From: Marinimicrobium alkaliphilum
Lineage (GTDB): Bacteria > Pseudomonadota > Gammaproteobacteria > Pseudomonadales > Cellvibrionaceae
Reading direction: 5' to 3'
NCBI RefSeq assembly: GCF_003259155.1
Contig: NZ_QGMQ01000001.1
Span: 1-64,000 of the forward strand
Length of the DNA stretch: 64,000 nucleotides
Under the pieces are notes generated by a model. That model was not told where the DNA came from and made no database searches. It saw only the letters and a program-made list of their open reading frames with translations. A program made the translations under genes and the position numbers. Of this stretch, positions 16,327-24,423 are shown in pieces (within the stretch, counting starts at the first letter, position 1; each line of letters starts with the position of its first letter).

Positions 16327-17490
16327 TTATAAGGGGGGTGTGTTCTTGTCCCCCGCAATAAGCACTTGTTGATGCTCGTCAGGCAGAGTCCTGAATTCGG
16401 TGGGAGACATGCCGGTCAGGCGCTTGAAGAAGCGTTGAAATGACGATTTACTGTTAAAGCCCGCCTCGAGCAAAATATCCATAATGGTCAGCTGTTGATG
16501 CGCTTTACTGGCGAGCAGACGCTTGGCTTCTTCCACCCGATAATAATTGATGAACTCAAAGAAGTTTGTGCCAAACGATTTGTTAATGGCGTAAGACACC
16601 TCTCTCGGGCCCAGGCCGACGTGTCCCGCAAACTGCTCAATATTGAGTGCATGATTGAGGTAGAGCTTCTCACTTTCTATGCCCTGATAAATCTTGGCGA
16701 TAATAGTGTCCAACGGCTTCTCTTCCGCTGGCTTGGTGTCGGTTTCTTCGTGAGCGGGTACCAGCTTCTGGGCGTGGGAAATGCTGTAGTAGAACAATGC
16801 CATCAGCAGAATGAAGCTGAAATAGTTGTCCGTGATTCCCAGAGGAAGGCGGTACAAGTAGCCTAGAATGCTTACAGCGATGGTCCAGACGCCCGTCACT
16901 ACAAAGCCGATGGTCAAAAAATACAGCCAGTTCATGGCGACGTGGTCCCAGTCCGACTGCTGCTGCTTCAAGCGCTGATGATAACGAAAGGCTCTGACCG
17001 TGGCTGCGATAAAGTAAGCCAGTGGCACAATCTTGATCGCGTACCAAACAAAGTCAACCGCAATGAGCAGGTTTCGGTCCATTGCGAAAGTGCTCATGCG
17101 CATATCGTCAGTATCGATCTGAAATGCGGCAATGACTGAGAGCACGACGGGGATCGGTAGTAGGCAGGTGGCATGCGAGGGTCGAAGTTTGAACCCGTTC
17201 TCGGTAATGCTGCGAACGTAAAGGTTGAGTGCCGGCCCTTTGATCAGCAAGGCCGTGGCATAAAAGTAGGGGATCGCGGCCAGTACCGTCGGCGACAGGT
17301 CGATGTACTCATTCCAGATAAGCATGACCCCGGTATTGCTCAGGCAGAGGCTGATGAAGAACACCGCCAGCATCGCTTTGGTCACTTTGGTGTTGCCCGG
17401 GATGATGGGCTGGAATAGCGCCAGTGCCAGACTAAAGACAATGGTCAGTATCAGTACGATATCATTCAGATTGAAAATCGGGGTGGTCAT
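16327..17490 (-). CDS. AraC-family regulator with N-terminal membrane domain
   Basis: A 387-residue protein. The first 235 residues contain about seven hydrophobic segments; after a charged linker (HEETDTKPAEEKPLD) comes an AraC-type DNA-binding domain (about 285-375) with two helix-turn-helix units, including LNIEQFAGHVGLGPREVSYA and IMDILLEAGFNSKSSFQRFF followed by the family signature KRLTGMSPTEFR. This membrane-sensor plus AraC layout is recurrent near polysaccharide genes. It probably regulates the receptor, hexosaminidase and sulfotransferase genes that it faces; the target is inferred from position only. Confidence 0.85.
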   Translation of the reverse strand: MTTPIFNLNDIVLILTIVFSLALALFQPIIPGNTKVTKAMLAVFFISLCLSNTGVMLIWNEYIDLSPTVLAAIPYFYATALLIKGPALNLYVRSITENGFKLRPSHATCLLPIPVVLSVIAAFQIDTDDMRMSTFAMDRNLLIAVDFVWYAIKIVPLAYFIAATVRAFRYHQRLKQQQSDWDHVAMNWLYFLTIGFVVTGVWTIAVSILGYLYRLPLGITDNYFSFILLMALFYYSISHAQKLVPAHEETDTKPAEEKPLDTIIAKIYQGIESEKLYLNHALNIEQFAGHVGLGPREVSYAINKSFGTNFFEFINYYRVEEAKRLLASKAHQQLTIMDILLEAGFNSKSSFQRFFKRLTGMSPTEFRTLPDEHQQVLIAGDKNTPPL

Positions 17491-17845
17491 TACTATCAGC
17501 CGAGCTTCTAACTGTGGATGAAGCTTAGTATCCTAAACCGTGGAAAGCGCACTTCCCGATTTCCCGCCCGTTGATGGTGCTAAGTAGTCTGGCCAGCTAG
17601 GAGAGGGGGCCTGGCCTCAGTGCGATCTTTATGAATATACCAGTAGTTGCCATCCGGAGTCCAGCCAGGCATAAAGGCGGCTTTTCCACCCCTCGCCTGG
17701 TAGGCAGACCTTCTCGTTCATCGATCAAAACCGCAGCGATATACCGCTCATCTGGATGTATGATTGCCTGGGCGTAACGCTTGGCGCCTACTGTACTTGG
17801 AGAAAGCGAAAAGCGAACAAGCGTCTCCGGGCGGAGGCGGAACCT

Positions 17846-17879
17846 GGTTTACATATAAACTGGATTTTACATGTAAACC
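17846..17879. promoter_or_regulatory. Twin palindromic operators upstream of fucP
   Basis: TTTACATATAAA (17848-17859) and TTTACATGTAAA (17866-17877, a perfect palindrome) start 18 bases apart. The outer arms GGTTTACAT (17846-17854) and ATGTAAACC (17871-17879) are also perfectly complementary. The second copy overlaps the predicted -35 box, suggesting repression, possibly by the IclR regulator of the operon. Confidence 0.6.
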
Positions 17880-17895
17880 CAAGCTGTGGTATACA
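17866..17895 (+). promoter_or_regulatory. Candidate sigma70 promoter of the fucP operon
   Basis: A -35 box TTTACA (17866-17871) and a -10 box TATACA (17890-17895) are separated by 18 bases, with the start codon 53 bases further on. The -35 box lies inside the second palindrome. Confidence 0.55.
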
Positions 17896-17947
17896 GAGAC
17901 GAATAATAAATGGGGCACTTGCTGTGCCCGAAAATCTGTGAGGCTTT

Positions 17948-19231
17948 ATGACCACTACGACGTCTTCAAAAGCGCTGACGCTCTGGCTGCCCCTGTTTTT
18001 GATTGTCAGCCTGTTTTTTATGTGGGGCGTCGCCAATAATCTCAACGATATCCTGATTCCCCAGTTCCGGCGAGCCTTTGACCTGACCGACTTTGCCTCG
18101 GGGCTGGTGCAATCGGCGTTTTACATGGGTTATTTCCTGCTGGCAATTCCGGCCGCCCTCGCCATGAAGCGCTTTGGCTACAAGGCGGCGGTGATTGTGG
18201 GGCTGCTGCTCTACGGTACGGGCGCCTTTCTGTTCTACCCCGCTGCGATGGCCGAGCAGTATGTGTATTTTTTGCTGGCGCTGTTTGTGATTGCCAGCGG
18301 TCTCGCCTTTCTGGAAACCTCCGCCAACCCGCTGATTGTGGCGATGGGCAGCCCCGAGACCGCCGAACGGCGCCTCAATTTTGCCCAGTCTTTCAACTCC
18401 TTTGGCGCCATCTCCGGTGTGCTGATTGGGCGAGAGTTCATTCTCTCGGGGGAGGAACATGTGCCCGAGCAGTTCGCCCTGATGACGGAGGTGGAGCAGG
18501 CTGCGTATTACACGGCCGAGGTGCAGGCGGTGATGGGGCCCTATCTGGCCATTGCGGTGATTGTGCTGTTCTGGACCCTGGCAGTGTTTCTGGTGAAATT
18601 TCCCGCCGTGGCCAGTGGCCATGAGGATACCGAGCACAGTTTTCGTCTGGCGGACTTCAAGGTATTGATGAAGCGGCGCTATTACATGTTTGCCGTGATC
18701 GCCCAGTTTGTCTACGTGGGTGCCCAGGTGTGTATCTGGAGCTATATGATCCGTTATGGCCAGAGTGCATTGCCGGCGGGCACCCCCGACAGGGATCTGG
18801 CCAACTACCTGTTCTGGTCTCTGGTGGCCTTTATGGTGGGGCGCTTTATTGCCACGGCGTTGATGAGCAAAGTCGAGCCGGCGCGCCTGATGCTGGTATA
18901 CGCCCTCGCTAACGTGGGCTTGTGTTTGGTGGCGGTGGCCCTGCCCAACATGGTCGGGATGCTGGCCCTGGTGTCGACCAGCTTCTTTATGTCGCTGATG
19001 TTCCCGACGATTTTTGCGCTGGGGATCAAGGGCCTGGGGCCGTTGGCCAAGTCCGGCTCGGCGTTTTTGATTATGGCCATTATTGGCGGTGCGGTCGTGA
19101 CCGCCATGATGGGGCTGGTGTCGGATCTCAGCCGTATCAATATTGCGGTGCTGGTGCCTATGGTGTGCTTTGTGGTGATAGCCTTTTTCGCCCGCGCCAG
19201 CCTGCGCTCTCGCCGCACGGGGAGCGTATGA
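17948..19231 (+). CDS. fucP: L-fucose:proton symporter, FHS-family MFS transporter
   Basis: A 427-residue twelve-helix permease that imports L-fucose (or a related deoxysugar) with protons across the inner membrane. The N-terminal signature FFMWGVANNLNDILIPQFRR and the stretch SAFYMGYFLLAIPAALAMKRFGYK are characteristic of the FucP/FHS branch, and SANPLI in helix 4 is conserved there. It is the first gene of an operon with the lactonase and the IclR regulator; its stop overlaps the lactonase start (ATGA). Twin palindromes overlap its promoter. Specificity for fucose is supported by the whole catabolic set downstream rather than by this sequence alone. Confidence 0.88.
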   Translation: MTTTTSSKALTLWLPLFLIVSLFFMWGVANNLNDILIPQFRRAFDLTDFASGLVQSAFYMGYFLLAIPAALAMKRFGYKAAVIVGLLLYGTGAFLFYPAAMAEQYVYFLLALFVIASGLAFLETSANPLIVAMGSPETAERRLNFAQSFNSFGAISGVLIGREFILSGEEHVPEQFALMTEVEQAAYYTAEVQAVMGPYLAIAVIVLFWTLAVFLVKFPAVASGHEDTEHSFRLADFKVLMKRRYYMFAVIAQFVYVGAQVCIWSYMIRYGQSALPAGTPDRDLANYLFWSLVAFMVGRFIATALMSKVEPARLMLVYALANVGLCLVAVALPNMVGMLALVSTSFFMSLMFPTIFALGIKGLGPLAKSGSAFLIMAIIGGAVVTAMMGLVSDLSRINIAVLVPMVCFVVIAFFARASLRSRRTGSV

Positions 19232-20070
19232 GCGTGGCCATTCTCGACGCCCATCAGCATTGTTGGCAGTTGGGCAAGCACGCCTGCCAGTGGCCCACGC
19301 CGGAGCTTGAGGCCATCTATCGGGATTTTATGCCGGCCGATTTTTTGGCCGAGGCTGAGGGCTCTGCCGTTACCGGCTCAATCCTGGTGCAGTCTCAGCC
19401 GGCGCTTGAGGACACCCATTTTCTGCTGGATCTGGCTCGACAGCATCGGCATATTCTGGGGGTTGTGGGTTGGGTCGATTTATCGGCTGAAAGCGCAGTT
19501 GCCGACATTGCGCGATTGGCCCGGGACCCAAAACTGGTGGGGCTGCGGCCCATGTTGCAGGGCCTGGATGCGGACGACTGGATACTGACCGCCGCTCGGC
19601 CCGAGGCATTGGCGACCATGGCCGAGCACGGGCTGGTGCTGGATGCGTTGGTGTACAGCCGCCATCTGCCGTTTATCCACACGCTGGCGGCTCGGCAGCC
19701 GGACCTGCGTATTGTACTGGATCACGCCGCCAAGCCGGATATTGCCCGCCGCGAAGGTGAAAGCTGGGAGCGGCCACTGGCGGAGCTTGCCGCTTGCCCC
19801 AATGTGTACTGCAAGCTCTCGGGGCTGGCGACCGAAATGTCTCCCGATCAACCCTGGGAGTCAATGCTGCCGTATATCCGTCACCTGCTGGGGGCTTTTG
19901 GGCCGGAGCGGGTGCTGTGGGGGAGTGACTGGCCGGTGCTGAATCTGGCGGGAGACTACAGCCGCTGGTTGTCTTACTGTTGGCAGGCGGTGGAAGAGAT
20001 CTGCCCACTGCAGGTCGCGGATGTATTCTGTCATGCAGCCGAGCGGGCGTACCGGGTGGTCAATCATTGA
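19228..20070 (+). CDS. L-fucono-1,5-lactonase-type amidohydrolase
   Basis: A 280-residue metal-dependent amidohydrolase of the COG3618 group. It begins with the metal-binding HxH motif in LDAHQHCWQLG, has IVLDHAAKPD in the centre and ends with VLWGSDWPVLNL carrying the late conserved Asp; these mark sugar lactonases that open L-fuconolactone (or L-rhamnonolactone). It should convert the product of the aldose dehydrogenase encoded at 21069 to L-fuconate. The ATG at 19228 overlaps the fucP stop by four bases, indicating translational coupling, and is preferred to earlier in-frame codons buried in fucP. Confidence 0.85.
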   Translation: MSVAILDAHQHCWQLGKHACQWPTPELEAIYRDFMPADFLAEAEGSAVTGSILVQSQPALEDTHFLLDLARQHRHILGVVGWVDLSAESAVADIARLARDPKLVGLRPMLQGLDADDWILTAARPEALATMAEHGLVLDALVYSRHLPFIHTLAARQPDLRIVLDHAAKPDIARREGESWERPLAELAACPNVYCKLSGLATEMSPDQPWESMLPYIRHLLGAFGPERVLWGSDWPVLNLAGDYSRWLSYCWQAVEEICPLQVADVFCHAAERAYRVVNH

Positions 20071-20141
20071 CCTTCGCCATGGTTTGTTTTCACAGGTAAA
20101 ATGGCGCCACTGAGACATCGAATGAATATGAGTAATTGGGT

Positions 20142-20942
20142 ATGAATGAAACCGTCAAGAAGGCCGAGGGCGAAGAGGATACGCGTAAATACAAGGCGCC
20201 CGCTCTGGAAAAGGGACTGGATATCCTGGAGTTGCTGGCCGAGGCGCGCGAGCCACTGACCACCTCCCAGATTGCCAGTCGCCTCGGGCGCTCGGTAAGC
20301 GAGTTGTTTCGCATGGTACTGGCGCTGGAGTACCGGGGCTATATCGAGCCCGTTGAGGACGAGCGCGACGGTTATACCCTGAGCAACAAGCTGTTTACTC
20401 TGGGTATGTCTCGCGGACCCACCAAGACCATGCTGGAGATTGCCCTGCCGGTGATGTCGGCGTTGACCCAACGTATCGGTCAGTCCTGCCATCTGGTGGT
20501 GGCCTCGGGCGATCAGATTGTTGTGATCGCGCGGATGGAGAGCCCCGGCGATGTGGGGTTTTCAGTCCGCATAGGCCATAGAAAACCCATCATTGCCTCC
20601 GCCTCGGGGCTGAATCTGTTTGCCCACCGGGATGCGGGGCAGCGCCAGCTTATGCTGGATAAGCTGCGCGCCTCGGGGGTGAGTGAAGCTGATATCGAGG
20701 ACTTTGTCGCACGCGCAGAAGAGGTTGAGCACCGCGGGTATGTGCAGAAGCCCAGCGACTTTACTCAGGGCGTGACGGACCTGTCGGTTCCCATCATCGG
20801 TGCCAATGGCGCGCTGGCCACACTCACGGTGCCCTTTGTCAGCCACCATCTTCACGGCTGCTCGATGGAGGAGGCATTGGAACACCTGCTCGCGGCAACA
20901 CGCAAAATATCCGCCGAACTGAGCGTTCAGAGTACCCATTGA
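20142..20942 (+). CDS. IclR-family transcriptional regulator
   Basis: A 266-residue regulator. The N-terminal winged helix spans about residues 22-85 (ALEKGLDILELLAE, then TTSQIASRLGRSVSELFRMV), and the C-terminal IclR effector domain follows (about 95-260) with HLVVASGDQIVVIARME and GVTDLSVPIIGANGALATLT. IclR regulators control fucose genes in other bacteria, for instance Cj0480c in Campylobacter jejuni, so this protein probably senses a pathway intermediate and binds the palindromes upstream of fucP. A strong terminator follows the gene. The ATG at 20142 is chosen over a TTG two codons earlier. Confidence 0.9.
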   Translation: MNETVKKAEGEEDTRKYKAPALEKGLDILELLAEAREPLTTSQIASRLGRSVSELFRMVLALEYRGYIEPVEDERDGYTLSNKLFTLGMSRGPTKTMLEIALPVMSALTQRIGQSCHLVVASGDQIVVIARMESPGDVGFSVRIGHRKPIIASASGLNLFAHRDAGQRQLMLDKLRASGVSEADIEDFVARAEEVEHRGYVQKPSDFTQGVTDLSVPIIGANGALATLTVPFVSHHLHGCSMEEALEHLLAATRKISAELSVQSTH

Positions 20943-20967
20943 GTGGTGTCGAATCCTGCTGATCCTT

Positions 20968-20992
20968 GCCCGCCTCTGGCGGGCATTTTTTT
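20968..20992 (+). terminator. Rho-independent terminator after the IclR gene
   Basis: GCCCGCC (20968-20974), a three-base loop and GGCGGGC (20978-20984) are followed by seven T. It separates the fucP-lactonase-iclR operon from the dehydrogenase operon. Confidence 0.92.
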
Positions 20993-21021
20993 GAAGGCTT
21001 GACGCGCTCCTGAATTTGGTT

Positions 21022-21051
21022 TTTACTACTAATTATATTTTTAATTATAAA
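21022..21051 (+). promoter_or_regulatory. Candidate promoter of the fucose dehydrogenase operon
   Basis: TTTACT (21022-21027) and TATAAA (21046-21051) are 18 bases apart in an AT-rich island that also has two direct copies of TAATTATA (21030-21037 and 21042-21049). The second operon of the pathway probably starts here. Confidence 0.5.
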
Positions 21052-21068
21052 ATGATTGTGACAGTGTT

Positions 21069-22088
21069 ATGCCCTTAGACACACCGCCGAGTCATCCGCT
21101 GCTTGCGCGCCTGCCCGCACTCGGGTTTGGGGCGGCGCCCGTGGGGAATCTTTACCGTGCCCTGAGCGATGGGGAGGCCACCGCCGCGATTGAAGCCGCC
21201 GTGGCAGCGGGCATTACCTATTTTGATACAGCCCCGCACTACGGCTTTGGTCTCAGTGAGCAGCGTCTCGGTGCGGCGCTGGGTGATGGCCCGGTGATTG
21301 TCTCCTCCAAGGTGGGGCGGCGTCTTGAGCCCATCGGTGCCCACGAGCGGGCGGCGCTGCGTTTTGGTTTTGCCGACGCCCCCGACTTAACCCCCGTGTT
21401 TGATTACAGCTACGACGGGGTGATGCGCTCCCATGAGGAGAGCCGGGCCCGCCTCGGGCGGCGCATTAACATTCTCTATACGCACGACCTGGGTGAGTTG
21501 ACCCACGCCGGTGACCATGAATTCTACTGGCAGCAGTTTTGCGAGGGCGGTTATCGCGCGCTGCTGGAACTCAAGCGCACGGGCGCCATCGACGCCATTG
21601 GCCTTGGTGTGAACGAAACCGCCGTGTGCGAACGCGCCCTCAATGAGCTGCAGTTGGATGTGTTGCTGTTGGCGGGTCGCTATACCTTGCTGGAGCAGGG
21701 CGCCTGTCATCGGTTGTTGCCACACTGCCAGCGTGCCGGCGTGTCTGTGGTGGTGGGCGGCCCTTACAACTCAGGTATTCTGGCCCGCGGCGTCAAGGGC
21801 GATGGTCCCTTTTACTATGACTACGAACCTGCCCCTGCGGCTGTGATTGATCGTGTGCGCGCCATTGAAACCGTGTGCGACAGCTTTAGTGTGCCCCTGC
21901 CAGCGGCGGCGTTACAGTTTCCGTTGGCGCACCCGGCGGTGGTGTCGGTCATTGCTGGTTTCGCCAGCGCCGACGAGTTGGCGCACGCCAGACGGTGGTT
22001 GCAGACACCTATTCCCTCTGCATTTTGGCAGGCGCTGCAAGAGCAGGGCTTAATTGAAACCATCGCACCCTTACCGGTGCGACTCTGA
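21069..22088 (+). CDS. Aldo/keto reductase, L-fucose (aldose 1-) dehydrogenase type
   Basis: A 339-residue aldo/keto reductase. The catalytic tetrad can be seen: Asp in TYFDTAPHYGFGLSE with the Tyr five residues later, Lys in VSSKVGR, and His in ILYTHDL. The subgroup with this N-terminus (LPALGFGAAPVGNLY) contains D-threo-aldose 1-dehydrogenases that oxidise L-fucose to its lactone with NAD(P)+. Position, first in the second operon of the fucose locus, supports this. No good ribosome binding site precedes the ATG at 21069, but the protein aligns well from this start. Cofactor preference cannot be read from the sequence. Confidence 0.85.
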   Translation: MPLDTPPSHPLLARLPALGFGAAPVGNLYRALSDGEATAAIEAAVAAGITYFDTAPHYGFGLSEQRLGAALGDGPVIVSSKVGRRLEPIGAHERAALRFGFADAPDLTPVFDYSYDGVMRSHEESRARLGRRINILYTHDLGELTHAGDHEFYWQQFCEGGYRALLELKRTGAIDAIGLGVNETAVCERALNELQLDVLLLAGRYTLLEQGACHRLLPHCQRAGVSVVVGGPYNSGILARGVKGDGPFYYDYEPAPAAVIDRVRAIETVCDSFSVPLPAAALQFPLAHPAVVSVIAGFASADELAHARRWLQTPIPSAFWQALQEQGLIETIAPLPVRL

Positions 22089-22107
22089 TAATGATAAACA
22101 GCCGCTT

Positions 22108-22449
22108 ATGTCAAACACCGGTGAAAAAACGGCCGCGACGCGCTCACTGATTTTGCTGCACCCCGAGGACAATGTGCTGGTCGCGGTAGCTTCGTTGTCA
22201 GCCGGCGCGGAGGTCACTATTGACGGTGAACCTTGTGTCATCGCGCAGGGTATTGCGGTGGGCCATAAGCTGGCTCGGCAGCCGATAAGCGCGGGCGAGA
22301 AAATCATCAAATACGGCGCGCCCATCGGATCGCTCACAGCGGCCGCGCACAAGGGCGAATGGGTGCACAGTCACAATATGCAAAGCGATTACCTGCCGAG
22401 CCACGTGCGCAACAAAGGCAGCGCTCATCACAGCGAACAGGAGCGATAA
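22108..22449 (+). CDS. UxaA-family dehydratase, small N-terminal (SAF) subunit
   Basis: A 113-residue protein with the SAF-type fold of the altronate dehydratase N-terminal domain; typical elements are LHPEDNVLVAVASLSAGAEV, IPVGHK-like IAVGHKLARQPI, and the tail GEWVHSHNMQSDY. In classical UxaA this domain is fused to the catalytic domain; here it is a separate gene whose stop lies just two bases before the start of the large-subunit gene, so the two are probably made together. A split pair of this kind (Cj0482/Cj0483) is present in the Campylobacter jejuni fucose locus. The ATG at 22108 starts at the conserved domain. Confidence 0.82.
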   Translation: MSNTGEKTAATRSLILLHPEDNVLVAVASLSAGAEVTIDGEPCVIAQGIAVGHKLARQPISAGEKIIKYGAPIGSLTAAAHKGEWVHSHNMQSDYLPSHVRNKGSAHHSEQER

Positions 22450-22451
22450 CC

Positions 22452-23669
22452 GTGTCGGAACCAGCCTCTGCACTTAAAGGTTACCCGCGTAGCGATGGCC
22501 GCAAGGGGATTCGCAATGTCGTGGTAGTGGCCTATCTGGTGGAATGTGCTCACCACGTCAGCCGCCGCATTGTGAATCATTTTGACGATCTGGATGTTCA
22601 TCTGATTGGCTTCCCCGGTTGCTACCCGAACGACTATGCCAGCGACATGATGCGCGCGGTGTGTACACACCCCAACGTCGGCGCGGTGTTGCTGGTATCG
22701 CTCGGCTGCGAGAGTATGGACCGGGACAGCCTGCTGGCCGTGGTTGCGGACAGTGGCCGCCCGGCGGAGTTGTTGGTCATCCAGCAGACCGGCGGCACCG
22801 CGGCCACCATCGCTGCGGGTATCCAGAAAGTCGGCGCCATGAAGACGGTGCTGGATAAGCAGCAACCGGTGGCGATGGCGCTGGAGGAGTTGGTTGTGGG
22901 CACCATCTGTGGCGGCAGCGACGGCACCAGTGGCATTACTGCCAACCCGGCGGTGGGCCGCTGCTTTGATCGGTTGGTGGCCGCGAATGTCGCCTGCATG
23001 TTTGAAGAAACCGGCGAGCTGATCGGCTGTGAAAATATCATGGCCGAGCGTGCGGTAACGCCGGAACTGGGCGAATTGATTCAGGCGTGCGTGGCCAAGG
23101 CCGAAAATTACTACCGGATCATGGGTTTTGGCAGTTTTGCACCGGGCAATGCCGATGGCGGTCTGACCACGCTCGAAGAAAAATCCATGGGGGCTTATTC
23201 CAAATCCGGCGCGTCGCCGATCAGCGGCCTGATAAAACCCGGCGATGTGCCGCCCCGCGGTGGCTTGTATCTGCTGGATGTGGTGCCCGATGGCGAGCCG
23301 CGTTTTGGCTTTCCCAATATTTCTGACAATGCCGAGATTGTGGAGATGATTGCCTCCGGTTGCCATGTGGTGCTGTTTACCACCGGGCGTGGCTCGGTGG
23401 TAGGTTCAGCGGTTTCGCCAGTGATAAAAGTCTGCGCCAACCCGGAAACCTATCAGCGTTTGAGTGACGATATGGATGTCAACGCGGGGAGAATTCTCAC
23501 CGGTGAGGCAACCCTCGACGAGGTGGGCGATGAAATTTATGCTCAGGTGCTGGCCGTGGCCTCAGGTGCGCGCAGCGTGTCAGAAAACCTGGGCCACCAG
23601 GAATTCGTTCTTACTTATAAATCGTTCGAGCCGATAGGGCCCGGCTGTTTACCTGTGAGGCAAGCGTGA
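22452..23669 (+). CDS. UxaA-family dehydratase, large C-terminal subunit (candidate L-fuconate dehydratase)
   Basis: A 405-residue catalytic subunit related to altronate and galactarate dehydratases (UxaA/GarD). The N-terminus GYPRSDGRKGIRNVVVVAYLVECAHHV is the family signature, and VGTICGGSDGTSGITANPAVG and VVLFTTGRGSVVGSAVSPVIKVCAN are further conserved blocks with candidate metal-ligand cysteines. In this context it should dehydrate L-fuconate to 2-keto-3-deoxy-L-fuconate, replacing the enolase-family enzyme used in Xanthomonas. A GTG at 22452 is the likely start because it follows the small-subunit stop by two bases; longer frames run into the small subunit. Confidence 0.82.
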   Translation: MSEPASALKGYPRSDGRKGIRNVVVVAYLVECAHHVSRRIVNHFDDLDVHLIGFPGCYPNDYASDMMRAVCTHPNVGAVLLVSLGCESMDRDSLLAVVADSGRPAELLVIQQTGGTAATIAAGIQKVGAMKTVLDKQQPVAMALEELVVGTICGGSDGTSGITANPAVGRCFDRLVAANVACMFEETGELIGCENIMAERAVTPELGELIQACVAKAENYYRIMGFGSFAPGNADGGLTTLEEKSMGAYSKSGASPISGLIKPGDVPPRGGLYLLDVVPDGEPRFGFPNISDNAEIVEMIASGCHVVLFTTGRGSVVGSAVSPVIKVCANPETYQRLSDDMDVNAGRILTGEATLDEVGDEIYAQVLAVASGARSVSENLGHQEFVLTYKSFEPIGPGCLPVRQA

Positions 23670-23672
23670 TCT

Positions 23673-24398
23673 ATGTCCAGACTCAACCATAAAACCGCTT
23701 TTGTGACCGCTGCTGGCCAGGGTATTGGCCGTGCAACTGCCGAGCTCTTTATTGCCGAAGGTGCCCGGGTTATCGCCACCGACATCAATGCGAAGGCACT
23801 TAAAGATCTGGCGTGTGAAACGGCCGTTCTGGATGTGACCGACAGGCAGGCCGTCAATCAGTTGGCCGAAGAGGTCGGGGCGGTAGACATTCTGTTTAAT
23901 TGCGCCGGTTATGTACACTCGGGCACTATTCTTGATTGCAGCGAGGAGGAGTGGCAGCGCTCCATTGATATCAATATCAACTCGATGTACCGCACCATCC
24001 GTGCTTTTTTACCGGCAATGGTTGCCAATGGTGGTGGTTCTATTGTTAATATGTCGTCAGTGGCCAGCTCCATCAAAGGTGCGCCCAATCGCTGCGCCTA
24101 CGGAATGACCAAGGCGGCGGTCATCGGCTTGACCAAGGCTGTGGCGGCCGACTTTATCGGTGATGGTGTTCGCGTCAACGCGATTTGCCCGGGCACGGTT
24201 CGCACGCCCTCGTTGGAGCAGCGCCTGTATGACACCGGCGATTTTGACGCCGCTTACAAGGCGTTTGTGGCGCGTCAACCCATGGGGCGTATGGGGAGCG
24301 CGGAAGAAATTGCACGCCTGGCCCTGTATCTCGCCTCGGACGACAGTGCCTTTACCACCGGCACCATCAATGTGATTGACGGTGGCTGGAGTAATTAG
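23673..24398 (+). CDS. SDR dehydrogenase, 2-keto-3-deoxy-L-fuconate type
   Basis: A 241-residue short-chain dehydrogenase. The nucleotide-binding motif is TAAGQGIGRAT, Asp of ATDIN at the end of strand 2 favours NAD+, NCAGYVHSG and NMSSVASS follow, and the catalytic YxxxK is YGMTK. The C-terminal DGGWSN is the usual end of this class. It matches the dehydrogenase that oxidises 2-keto-3-deoxy-L-fuconate to the 2,4-diketo acid in the non-aldolase fucose pathway (also found in the human DHRS6/Xanthomonas group). The ATG lies only three bases past the large dehydratase stop, so the genes are co-transcribed. Confidence 0.85.
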   Translation: MSRLNHKTAFVTAAGQGIGRATAELFIAEGARVIATDINAKALKDLACETAVLDVTDRQAVNQLAEEVGAVDILFNCAGYVHSGTILDCSEEEWQRSIDININSMYRTIRAFLPAMVANGGGSIVNMSSVASSIKGAPNRCAYGMTKAAVIGLTKAVAADFIGDGVRVNAICPGTVRTPSLEQRLYDTGDFDAAYKAFVARQPMGRMGSAEEIARLALYLASDDSAFTTGTINVIDGGWSN

Positions 24399-24423
24399 TG
24401 TTCATTGAACTTAAGGATTGACT

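Larger units (their letters stand above)
17491..17947. promoter_or_regulatory. Divergent 457-base intergenic region before the fucose genes
   Basis: It separates the AraC regulator gene from the fucP operon. The right 110 bases hold the operator pair and promoter described separately. In the left part I see no gene or structured RNA. Confidence 0.5.

Noticed and set aside
22428-23366. Long antisense frame across the UxaA large subunit
   Set aside because: A shadow produced by GC-rich codon bias; no family resemblance and the opposite strand has a clear enzyme.
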